A DNA stretch of 64,000 nt from Flavobacteriia bacterium (GTDB lineage: Bacteria; Bacteroidota; Bacteroidia; Flavobacteriales; Flavobacteriaceae). The stretch covers positions 1-64,000 of the forward strand of contig RDYL01000006.1 in the NCBI GenBank assembly GCA_004293165.1, written 5' to 3'. Below are positions 39,501 through 45,554 of the stretch, piece by piece (the first letter of the stretch is position 1; the number at the start of each line of letters is the position of its first letter). The notes under the pieces are model-generated. The model was not told the DNA's origin. It saw only the letters and a program-made list of their open reading frames with translations, and ran no database searches. The position numbers and the translations under genes are program-made.

Positions 39501-40811
39501 GTTGTCAAAAGTTAAAGTACCTGCATCACCCGCCCGCATGTAGGTAAATGAATTTCCGGTAGGCTGAATGGTAAGTATCCCTGTTGTTTGCACAGCTATT
39601 GAACCGGCTCCTAAATGAGTACTTCTTTGGTATATTGAGTTTCCTACAATAGTGATGTTTCCTGAATAAGCGTTAGTTCCGTCATACCCAATTCGAATGG
39701 AGTTGGCTGCATTAGCTGCCGCAAAACGAATGGAATTGGAGTATTGACCTGAAGATTCTAAAGTATTTGTCCCGTTTAATGTAATGTTTCCTGTTTGTGA
39801 ACAAATTGCAGATCCATCGGCAATAACTAATCCTTCTTTATCATTAACTGGCGAAGTAAAAGCAGCCTCTCCTGTAACAGCTATATTTCCCGATACCGAT
39901 TTAATGGAAACACTTCCATTAATCATGGTTGCCGTTCTCCAAAAATTACCATTCGTTGTTGCGTCCGTTCCATAGCCATAAATCGTAATTGCACCCGTGG
40001 TAGAAGTTATAGAGGTTGCAGAGGCGCCATTGACACGCATTCCAATTCCATTATTATATCGACCATAAACACCTCCTGCAAAATTAATAGATCCTGATCC
40101 CGATGAAACATTAGAATTTTCAACGTTTATCCCGTAATTCACCCCATCATCATCACCCGAGTTCCACGATAGACCATTCATATAGATATTTCCACCACCC
40201 GAAGCGATTGTCGATCCAACTACAGAAATTCCAGCAACATCATCGAGATAAGTTCTTGCAGCACTATTACCAACATTCAGACCATTCCATGTGGTAGTGG
40301 AAGCGCCACCGCCAACCCACAAATGTCCGCCTTTGGTATCAATATTTATACCGTCCATTTTAACTGAACCGTTATCTGGTGATCCTGTAGTTATAGCAGA
40401 TCGCAGCACTACATTTAAACTCGCAGTTGCAGAAGTAATTCCAACAGCATTTGCAAAAACGATATCATTCCCGCTTTGAAATGTTAATGTCCTTGCACTA
40501 GATCCCGAGTAGGCAATAGTATTGTTAATATAAATGTTACGTCCCGTTCCGCTTTGCCCTGGTAAATTAATCGTCAAGTCACCATTGTTCTGAAGGTGGT
40601 TCGTAATTACACTTGTATGAATAGACGCAGCTTCCGAATTACCAATGTACAAGACATTATCGATAATGCTCCAGTTGGTTCCTGAAGTACCTGTTTGTCC
40701 AGAATTAGAAATGGTTAAATGCTGAGAATACACAAAAGAAGGTGCACACATCAACATAAAAAGCAAACCACTCAGTAGCAATCGAAATGAATGGGCGGTA
40801 ATTTTTTTCAT
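30588..40811 (-). CDS. Giant T9SS-secreted beta-helix/PKD-like adhesin, 3407 residues
   Basis: A signal peptide (FRLLLSGLLFMLMCAPSFVYSQ) is followed by about 2400 residues of repetitive beta-solenoid sequence of the haemagglutinin-like kind. At least five copies of a G-L/F-x-x-GK-x-x-NT...GPI-x-Y-G landmark recur at irregular spacing, mixed with T/N/G-rich strands. Then comes an Ig_7-type module (CSGATVSDLVATG), about six PKD-like modules (SYVWTVPSG, GATSYEWVLPVGM, DSYTWTLPTGV), and three copies of a roughly 90-residue module with CG...RVY..SV....MYAF.IY and Y...VRVK. The last 80 residues are a T9SS type A sorting domain (GAYPNPFTTAFTI to MYLVIARQGATTQTFKMIKQ). The gene is clearly richer in GC than the polysaccharide operon. 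It is probably a cell-surface or released adhesin; its ligand is unknown. Confidence 0.92.
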   Translation of the reverse strand: MKKITAHSFRLLLSGLLFMLMCAPSFVYSQHLTISNSGQTGTSGTNWSIIDNVLYIGNSEAASIHTSVITNHLQNNGDLTINLPGQSGTGRNIYINNTIAYSGSSARTLTFQSGNDIVFANAVGITSATASLNVVLRSAITTGSPDNGSVKMDGINIDTKGGHLWVGGGASTTTWNGLNVGNSAARTYLDDVAGISVVGSTIASGGGNIYMNGLSWNSGDDDGVNYGINVENSNVSSGSGSINFAGGVYGRYNNGIGMRVNGASATSITSTTGAITIYGYGTDATTNGNFWRTATMINGSVSIKSVSGNIAVTGEAAFTSPVNDKEGLVIADGSAICSQTGNITLNGTNTLESSGQYSNSIRFAAANAANSIRIGYDGTNAYSGNITIVGNSIYQRSTHLGAGSIAVQTTGILTIQPTGNSFTYMRAGDAGTLTFDNDWNFGTNLGGFVYGKSTNTTGLTYSNALTTRGPITIYAGAIVQNGAFSTTSASGHITLLSKTHITNSNATTITTQGGNVLFASNVDDATDGESTTNGYIQLRAGITVNSNGGNITFGGGNTAGSDYALGSSDIAYTEGIRFDAVIALNSGGGNIALRGKSYAMGVYTDWGASGVGFYFFSAATGIINSGTGTITIDGYSQTHTSTYAAGFYCMHNLTITSANTTSNAINITGKATGASGEAWGIESESTLSVLATGIGGGITINTSKQLPDNFDAVFRGETNILAVSGPINLKTGQLSGTTNGYLYLNGHMYLGSKAGSAVTSSSSNINMQVDRYYYANGALPKLATSGSVTIQPNGTSFGADIYTSYFNFNQNGQTMTGFTFGKSGNIGNLYLNTAVTSAGPVNVYGATIGIAGALTASGSDVSLYATTAVTQNQPVVSSGLSLNGIGTFTLTNASNNFTTLAGGAAGSLLGAIQIVDVSGGLTIGTLGSNTGLKGSSSIRVETLAGNLTLAGSISTTSTSTDAVILTSAKSTAIGIGTGGDIIVSGEQTITMGSGGIAKLFSGLESTSTGLTSLAGGSSNVRNNYDETTSTFSPVLSANNRYAIYRTSAGVGDLTIVSSNGDAINSTWSYENGIINTMTSPVNILSSVIENYLASGPLTINAGNTTVNAAITSTSTNALVLNANSTLTNTQPTTTVNAAITNAGSITINTGAFNIAHNISTTSTAAIAISAANGFSTTTVTRRTISTQGGNITLNADNDANGSGWLDIDDLTLNPGTGNLIVRGETFNVNGTESRKPYINGTGSFTFESNDTSFGQNIESAWFVIDQDANGISGLNFGKSGNTFNAYLNSVFAVAGPINVYGGYVWVSSTITSSGNSDILLKGITNSGACVNISGGITKSSGTGTLLMQGHGRVINSGTISATGTAVLNLVMWSDYDGDNVGGGSTLNGGSISTNSGHVWMGGSNSNGGSYTWNGLAVGDGPSTGASGSNCHAIDLFAPITTNGGDVFLWASNNGGCGTSGIVSDGTRHINAGSGDITLIAYQTAGAIELTSTGVISLLPHAGSYSSALTLGGTLTSGNFSFNTSHYNGLKINSLANTGLVIGNYSGHFSGATAVTQGNSSNVTVSSVLLTKSLEIHGGAIALNENITTTGTNADVLIKAISNINLASSKTITTVTGDVNLWADSDDNSNGYVQLLAGAAINSTGGDINLGGGADLMSDYAFGTTTETCPEVVGTQYISGVHMRQGSSLSSNNGNISVRGQNANTANAAMSFGLSLRGVTMNSGTGKIALNGIANGSGIVNAQAVASWGTLTLRSANTSADAISITGNALSSTGVSSLGVNIVALFEATGVGGGIIINGKSGVASTNASVNLGGDILAKSGPISISGENISGVVDNIMIGSTTTIGKKSGTNVTTSTSNVILEGNKITTAGAVSIDCTGIVTVRSFGDSFASAITWPMTNVSHSSSITGLTIGKPSNTSNITFGNATTIAGPITAYGGDITLNQDITSTASNAKILVKASGQINTIGSRTFQTNNGDFVLWSDSDNNNEGRIWLGLNNIINTANGSTISGLSGGGKIVLAGGLDDGANGGIANDNVPDGFASNSSSFGLNLGGSTSNYTQMYSGGGDIIVKGSSTFASSTDGGSGVWSDGRWLANAGKGSISINGKSTHFFGVNLSKPLVPSSNVSIGNKYIEFISDKSTGNAIEIIGSSNVSYGVVFNYENPKEVLATGGGAITITGTGGGSVQGIFLQNTDLLATAGDITMNGGSNGITVANSGTRVGSRASSAITSSSSNIRWVANSLNLSVLSSGFLNNFATSGSITIEPSSDSFTNALTFPISNLSLSNSVSGLTLGKASNTKDITFGSVTSINGPITAYGSNIAINGALTATNSSISLQASGTVTQTAAITATNLNLSGTGTFTLTNTSNNVGTIAGGTLSSKLGSLSYVDSNELSIGALTNPGIIASGKINIQTLTNNLNLNSNVVTDNTATDAIILNAGKSASIGTTTGGDIIVGGTPSVTTGTNGIAKLYSGSAVNSAGLTSLVGGLTKVRYETDETTTTFVPTLEAGNSYAFYRETITLPPTVTNQSVCSGATVSDLVATGTDLKCYSVAEGGVALNASTVLAGTTYYVSQTLSGNESTRTAVVVTITPSVGSIGSISGPASIASNVTTATYSIASVTNATSYVWNLPLGMTITSSTGNVIQLSISSAFSGGNITVKAINSCTESSVRSFAVSRQNIPLSITGASTICISKGSVTETYSVSSVEGATSYVWTVPSGSVITSGTNTNTISLTYNTSFSRGTIRVSAIGANGVISSGTLAVSGMAMPGAIIGATQICTAGTYEYSTTAVDGATSYEWVLPVGMTLQGSGVGTSITVITSSNVNGTVSVRAISSCGSSQSRTLSISGIPTPSYIYGERIICGATSNAVDINGNVTTTPQTGIYTYSVLPVLGADSYTWTLPTGVILVSGQGTRSIQVSFASSFVSGNISIVANSTSCGISPSRVVTVSSVNGSISGPLNICGLTTATYSIAAGSGSDFVWTVPQGMSIQSGEGTNSITVSIQNPINFTNNNQVSLSFTTPCGGTKVVNMTVDCPDYSNLTNCGSTVAFNERVYTRSVSGASMYAFDIYDSTTNVLLNTYETRGNFFQFIDGLSTFEFGTTYNVKVRVKKNGVYGTAGSSCSVTITAPVTAIQASQCGQTITNEDRVYAVSVWSGVMYAFDIYDNEGNFITTIEKTSNFFRMREFASVYGMSYQIGVRVKRGNGSYGAQGSRCNITIAIPTTSLVANQCGASINVTDRIYARSVANVTMYAFRIYTSNGTFIAELERPYSFFRITDISYTSGATYQVGVKVKQGEGNYGLEGTLCSITIPNDEIKREVTPKDKEEESEALASMFIGAYPNPFTTAFTITPLEGETATLFYQVYDITGKMLESKSVEVSEVHNHTIGADYPVGMYLVIARQGATTQTFKMIKQ

Positions 40812-40839
40812 AAATGTTCAATTTAAAAAATAATTTGAA

Positions 40840-40847
40840 CAAAGATG
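40840..40847 (-). promoter_or_regulatory. Near-consensus -7 box CATCTTTG of the adhesin gene
   Basis: One mismatch from TAnnTTTG, 29 bases before the start codon. It overlaps an inverted repeat, TGTTCAA (40815-40821) and TTGAACA (40835-40841), which lies between it and the start and could be an operator or a leader hairpin. Confidence 0.35.
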
Positions 40848-41239
40848 AACCTTTTTTTTAAAAAAAATATATAGAAAAAATATAGAAAAAAAAATAGAAG
40901 TAAAATATATCTATTTGATTATCAATATAATGAAAAAAATGAAAATAAAAAGACTTTATATAACGCAAATCATAGTAATATTCATGAGAAGATTGATTAG
41001 ACAATAAAAGCTGTGTTTTTAAATCCAATTTACCTATAAAAAATCTCACCAATAAAAAATATCAGAAAATGTTTTTCGGAAATGTATCTTACTGTAAAAC
41101 AAAAAACACTCCCATTAACCTGATGTGAGTGTTTTTTTTATCAGTTAATTTTCGATGATTTTTCGATAAAAAATGTTTAAAAAATAGTCACAAAATGGTT
41201 CTCTAAACATTTTTTTTAGGTTATAGAAATAGAATTCAA
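40848..41239. other. Intergenic stretch between the adhesin and TPR/LuxR genes
   Basis: AT-rich, with long A and T runs near 40851-40892 and no credible gene. It holds two hairpins that could end transcription of the TPR/LuxR gene, at 41101-41135 and 41168-41215. Confidence 0.5.
41101..41135 (-). terminator. Hairpin terminator after the TPR/LuxR gene
   Basis: A 10-bp stem (41101-41110 with 41126-41135) and a 15-base loop, flanked by A and T runs on both sides, so it could act on either strand. Nearer the stop, a 12-bp stem with a 24-base loop (41168-41179 with 41204-41215) is a weaker candidate. Confidence 0.55.
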
Positions 41240-43066
41240 TTATAGTGTTTCTAAAAAACTAACCAATTCGTTATCACTAGAAAATCCCATTTTCTTTCGA
41301 AGAAGATATCGTTTACTAATGACACTTTCGTAAGAAATGCTAATAAGGGTTGCAATTTCTTTATTATTTAAATTTAACTTAATCAAAGTTAAAAAATCAA
41401 TATCTTTTTTAGTTAATTTATGACAAAAACGAGTCACTTCAGCAGAAAAAGTGGGATGCATATTGGTGAATCTAAATTGAAACTCTTTCCAATAATCTTC
41501 ATTTTCAAAACAACCATTTACATTATTCACTAATTTTTCTATTGCTTGATCATCAATGTTTAATTCATTTGATTTTAAAAGTTCAATTACCTTCTCTTTA
41601 ATTTCAAATATTCTTAATTGTAAAGCCGTTAATTCACGTTCTTTAGCATGTTTAACTTCCGATTCTAATTGCAATTGCACATCTTTAAGTTCTGCACTCT
41701 TTTCATGCATTACCTTTTCTTGTTCTAACTGCAATAAAACAAGCTTTTGAATTTTGGATTTCTTTTTGTGTTTGTCCGTTATAAAAAACACCAATACTAA
41801 TAAAAGGATTATAGAAATGGTAATTATGAAATTTTGTAATTTTAAATTAGCTAATTTTAGTTCTAAATTTTTATTTTTAGTTACTTCATTTTTAAGATTG
41901 TACTGATTCAACTTTTTTTGCAATTCTTCGAAAGTATTTTCTTTTTGTCGCTCTGCATATAGCGTTTGCAAACTTTTTAACGCACTGTATTCGGCTGGTT
42001 TATCTCCAAATTTTCCGTATAGCGTAGCTAGTGTTTCGTAATAAAAAATCTTTTCTTGCAAATTAGCCTCCACCAGCATAGTCGCCGCATCTAAAGCCAA
42101 CAATTCCTTAATTTCTGAAAAACGATTTTGTTTTTGCAAACTATTGAGGTAAAAAGTAAAAATCTCTAAAGATATGTGAGGCAAATTGGCATACATATAA
42201 TCAAAAGATTTTTTTAAATAAGGTGACGCTTTCGTATAGTCTTTAATTTTATAATAATACTTCCCAATTCTTCCCATACAGAAAAACTCATTTCTACTAT
42301 CTGAAATAGCTCGAAAACCTATAAGGGCTTTGTTGAAAAAACCCATAGATTTAGGACTGCTCAATTCACTGTAACAAGCGCCTATATTCATTAATGCCAC
42401 GTACTTATTTTGAAGATTATTTTCTATTTCTTTACTAAAATAAGGCAAGGTTTTGTTGTAATACACAATAGCATTAGCAAAATCCCCAATATTAAACTGA
42501 ATATTGGCTTGTCGTAACAGTTGAATGTTAAGTAATTTTTCATCACCTAATTCTTCCAATTTTGGAATTAATTCGGAAGATATTTCTAATGCTTTATTGA
42601 AATCCGATTTGTTATAATAAACAGCACAAATTTCACTTTCAACTTTTAATAAATTTTTTTCATCCTGAATAGATGCATATAATTTTTTTGATTTCGATAA
42701 ATTTTTTAAAGCCAACTCAAATTTGCCAAATAATTTTTGTGTATTGGCAATATTACATAAAATATTTGCCTTAGTTTTTACACTACAGTTAGGGTCAAAA
42801 GTATAGGATTTTTCAAAATTACGAAGAGCACCTTCATAATCGCCCACTATGGCATGATAAATCCCAACATCATTATACGTTTTACAAATGGTGCTATCAG
42901 GTAGCTTAGGAAGCAACAAGATAGAATCCAAATACTTTTTAGATAATTGAGGATCAGAAAATTGTTTCTTTAAAAAAGCATTATAATACGAAGTATAATC
43001 CTTTTTATTTTGGCTCCACAAAAACGAAACAGTAAGTAAGGCTATTACAATGAGGCTCTTTTTCAT
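41240..43066 (-). CDS. Membrane-anchored TPR protein with C-terminal LuxR-type DNA-binding domain
   Basis: A 608-residue protein with a signal peptide (SLIVIALLTVSFLWSQ), then about eight tetratricopeptide repeats to about residue 390, one membrane helix (about 413-435, FIITISIILLLVLVFFI), a long charged coiled coil, and a LuxR-like helix-turn-helix at the end (LTKKDIDFLTLIKLNLNNKEIA, then SYESVISKRYLLRKKMG). The layout puts the TPRs in the periplasm and the DNA-binding domain in the cytoplasm. Proteins of this plan are common in Bacteroidota and their signals are mostly unknown. It stands alone just upstream of the giant adhesin gene on the same strand, so control of the adhesin is a reasonable guess. 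Confidence 0.85.
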   Translation of the reverse strand: MKKSLIVIALLTVSFLWSQNKKDYTSYYNAFLKKQFSDPQLSKKYLDSILLLPKLPDSTICKTYNDVGIYHAIVGDYEGALRNFEKSYTFDPNCSVKTKANILCNIANTQKLFGKFELALKNLSKSKKLYASIQDEKNLLKVESEICAVYYNKSDFNKALEISSELIPKLEELGDEKLLNIQLLRQANIQFNIGDFANAIVYYNKTLPYFSKEIENNLQNKYVALMNIGACYSELSSPKSMGFFNKALIGFRAISDSRNEFFCMGRIGKYYYKIKDYTKASPYLKKSFDYMYANLPHISLEIFTFYLNSLQKQNRFSEIKELLALDAATMLVEANLQEKIFYYETLATLYGKFGDKPAEYSALKSLQTLYAERQKENTFEELQKKLNQYNLKNEVTKNKNLELKLANLKLQNFIITISIILLLVLVFFITDKHKKKSKIQKLVLLQLEQEKVMHEKSAELKDVQLQLESEVKHAKERELTALQLRIFEIKEKVIELLKSNELNIDDQAIEKLVNNVNGCFENEDYWKEFQFRFTNMHPTFSAEVTRFCHKLTKKDIDFLTLIKLNLNNKEIATLISISYESVISKRYLLRKKMGFSSDNELVSFLETL

Positions 43067-43223
43067 AGGCTATGGGTAGGTAATATATTTATAAAATTAA
43101 ATAAAATTTACAAAATCTCAAGTTTTTTTTGCATAAATATTAAATCTAATTCAATGAATAAACTATTTTCAATAATTTTAGTCACACTTTTAAGAAATTA
43201 ATTCAAAAAATAATTTCTATAAA

Positions 43224-43252
43224 AAAGGTCTGTAAAAAATTTACAGACCTTT
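43224..43252 (-). terminator. Terminator of the OmpA-family gene
   Basis: A perfect 13-bp stem (43224-43236 with 43240-43252) and a 3-base loop, 19 bases past the stop at 43272, followed on the minus strand by a T run. One of the clearest terminators in the window. Confidence 0.85.
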
Positions 43253-43271
43253 ATATATAAAATAATCTTAC

Positions 43272-44642
43272 TTAATCCACCTTAAATGCAACTCTTCTTA
43301 CCAACTGACGCGCTAGTTTAGAATCTTTTGGAACTGATTTATCCGATCCTTTAACCACTAATTTTAATCGACTTGCATCTATACCTGAACGAACCACCAT
43401 TTCTAATACACGTTGTGCTCTTTTGCGCGATAACGCAATGTTGTAATTAACATCTCCTAATTCATCTGCATAACCAATAATTTCAGCGTTTGCACTTGGA
43501 TTAGCAATCATGTATTTGATTAAGAAATTAATTGCAGAGATGGTTCCTGTAGTAATTCTTGTTTCATCAAAATCAAAGAACACATTAACATACTGTCCAT
43601 TAATCATGTTTTTCATTTGAGCAGTTGAATACTCTCCCGATGCCATGTTATTGATAATAGTTTCTATATCTCCATACTTATTATTAACATAGCTCTCTAG
43701 TTCATCAGGTACACCATTGTTATTTAAATCCACAGCTCTCCCTTTTGTATCCACAACAACCCCACCAATAGTATTGTTTTCAACATCTAAATGATCTGGT
43801 ACTCCATCTCTATCTGTATCATTCATCATGGTTTCTAATTCTTCAACTCTTGCTAATAAATTTTTATATTCATCTTTAACATTTAAGTTTTCCCAATACC
43901 AATCAGCATGACGTTCTTTTTTTCCTAAATATAGCGTTAAACCTAATGATGTTGTATACATTGAACCTGTTCTACTTTCACTAGGATCTATGCTAGATTG
44001 ACCATCTAAAGCAACATGGTGTGAAAGATTACTAATCATAGTATAATCTAAATTAAAAGCCAATCGATCAGAAACTTTAATTAAGAGTGTAGCTCCACCA
44101 ATTATGCTAAAAATATTATCATAGTGATTAAATGAAGAAGTACCAGGCGCTTCTAAAAAAGAAAAGCCAGGGCCTAAATGAAATTGCAATCCAAACGTTT
44201 CCGTAAACTCTTCCCAATTCATTATGCGATGCATATTTAACAACCCTTGAAAACTAGTACGGTACATATTGTTGCTAAAATCAGGGCTTCCTGAATCAGA
44301 TGTAAAGTTATCGTATCCAAAATCAAGCATTACACCAAACTTAGTATTAAACATTCTACGAACATTTAAATCAAAGTGATTAAATTCTGGCTTTGTAAAA
44401 TAATTAGGTGTGGTAGCATAGTAACCATCTGTAAACGGACGAATACCAATATTTGTACCTGCATTCAAGTTAACCGACCAACGATTATAGTTTTTTTCTC
44501 TATCTTTAGGATGAACAGTGTCCGAAACCACCTTATTAACAACCTTATTAGGAATATAAACCGAATCCTTTTTTTCCTGCGCTATGTTTTTAGTAAACAC
44601 TAAAACAAAGAAAAAAATAAAATATTTTTTAAAAATACTCAT
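43272..44642 (-). CDS. OmpA-family outer membrane protein with TSP3-type linker
   Basis: A 456-residue protein: signal peptide (IFFFVLVFTKNIAQ), an N-terminal outer-membrane beta-barrel, an acidic calcium-type linker (DTDRDGVPDHLD, then DLNNNGVPDELE), and a C-terminal OmpA domain for peptidoglycan binding (VFFDFDETRIT, GYADELGD, NIALSRKRAQRVLEMVV). The role is probably tethering the outer membrane to the wall. The frame runs on to 44714, but the perfect -7 box at 44679-44672 and the signal peptide fix the start at the ATG at 44642. Confidence 0.9.
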   Translation of the reverse strand: MSIFKKYFIFFFVLVFTKNIAQEKKDSVYIPNKVVNKVVSDTVHPKDREKNYNRWSVNLNAGTNIGIRPFTDGYYATTPNYFTKPEFNHFDLNVRRMFNTKFGVMLDFGYDNFTSDSGSPDFSNNMYRTSFQGLLNMHRIMNWEEFTETFGLQFHLGPGFSFLEAPGTSSFNHYDNIFSIIGGATLLIKVSDRLAFNLDYTMISNLSHHVALDGQSSIDPSESRTGSMYTTSLGLTLYLGKKERHADWYWENLNVKDEYKNLLARVEELETMMNDTDRDGVPDHLDVENNTIGGVVVDTKGRAVDLNNNGVPDELESYVNNKYGDIETIINNMASGEYSTAQMKNMINGQYVNVFFDFDETRITTGTISAINFLIKYMIANPSANAEIIGYADELGDVNYNIALSRKRAQRVLEMVVRSGIDASRLKLVVKGSDKSVPKDSKLARQLVRRVAFKVD

Positions 44643-44671
44643 AAGTGAAATTTTAATTCTTTTATAATTAG

Positions 44672-44679
44672 CAAAATTA
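44672..44679 (-). promoter_or_regulatory. -7 box TAATTTTG of the OmpA-family gene
   Basis: A perfect TAnnTTTG box on the minus strand, 29 bases before the ATG at 44642. It lies inside the longer open frame and so rules out the upstream start. Confidence 0.6.
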
Positions 44680-44819
44680 GTTTTTTTTTTGATAAAAAAA
44701 ATATTGTTTAGCAAAATTGTTAGATTTAATTATTTCTTAACCTGATTACTATAATCTTAACAAAGCCCATTTGAGTATATTTTGCAAATTAAGTAAACAA
44801 AAAATCTACACAAATCGTT

Positions 44820-45428
44820 TTAAAACTTATTCTTACCAAAAGAACTTAGCGTAATTTTTTTTGCCACCAACAAATAAGAAACCTTTACACCTAAAGAAGT
44901 ATAAAAAGTACTACCACCAGTAGTAAAATCATTAGAACGCCCTAAACCTATATGAAAATTAAATAAAAAGTTTTTATAAAGATTACGCTGAATTCCCCAA
45001 TGCACTTCATATAACAGAACGTTACTCAACCTAGTCTTTGAATCAAATAAGCGTTGAGAAACAAATTTATTTTGAATTGCAAAATAACTCCCCTCTCCAT
45101 TTCTAGTAGACAATTTCTTTGCCACTCTTACATATCTATTATAGTAATATTTTAATTCTGATTTCAGATAAAACGCAGGTTCAAATAAACTTTTTTGAAA
45201 CTTAATTTTATCATTAATAATTTCAGCTCCACTAGAAAAACCCATACCTGAATCTAAAGTAAAACCTTTAGCAACAGGAAGTTCATATGCAACTCCCACT
45301 CCAAATACATTGAACTCTGCTTTTTGCAAATAAGGTAAAGCGGTGGTATCTGTTTTTATATCTTGTGTAAAACAATTGTGGGATATCATAGACAAGAATA
45401 TAGATAAAATAATGATTATATGTTTCAT
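44820..45428 (-). CDS. Small outer-membrane beta-barrel-like protein
   Basis: A 202-residue protein with a signal peptide (IIIILSIFLSMISHNCFTQ). The rest alternates polar and hydrophobic residues in short strands: FGVGVAYELPV, FYLKSELKYYYN, LLYEVHWGIQRNLYKNFLFNFHIGLG, FYTSLGVKVSYLLV. This is typical of an 8- to 10-stranded outer-membrane barrel. I recognise no named family. It is divergent from the T9SS protein at 45555. A near-consensus -7 box TATATTCG is at 45458-45451. Confidence 0.6.
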   Translation of the reverse strand: MKHIIIILSIFLSMISHNCFTQDIKTDTTALPYLQKAEFNVFGVGVAYELPVAKGFTLDSGMGFSSGAEIINDKIKFQKSLFEPAFYLKSELKYYYNRYVRVAKKLSTRNGEGSYFAIQNKFVSQRLFDSKTRLSNVLLYEVHWGIQRNLYKNFLFNFHIGLGRSNDFTTGGSTFYTSLGVKVSYLLVAKKITLSSFGKNKF

Positions 45429-45519
45429 AAAGTATATTTTTTACTAATTACGAATATAGTAAATTTTAAATTAATATTAAATCTTATTCAACAATATTTT
45501 TTAAACTAATTTTTTTTTT

Positions 45520-45527
45520 TAACTTTG
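45520..45527 (+). promoter_or_regulatory. -7 box TAACTTTG of the 927-residue T9SS protein gene
   Basis: A perfect TAnnTTTG box. It covers the TTG at 45525 that begins the longest open frame, so translation must start downstream, at the ATG at 45555. Confidence 0.6.
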
Positions 45528-45554
45528 CAAAGATATTTAATAATAAAAAACTTT

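Noticed and set aside
40858..41052. A 64-residue minus-strand frame upstream of the adhesin gene
   Set aside because: It ends in a run of Phe, Tyr and Ile from A/T-rich DNA, has no family match, and lies where the adhesin promoter should be.
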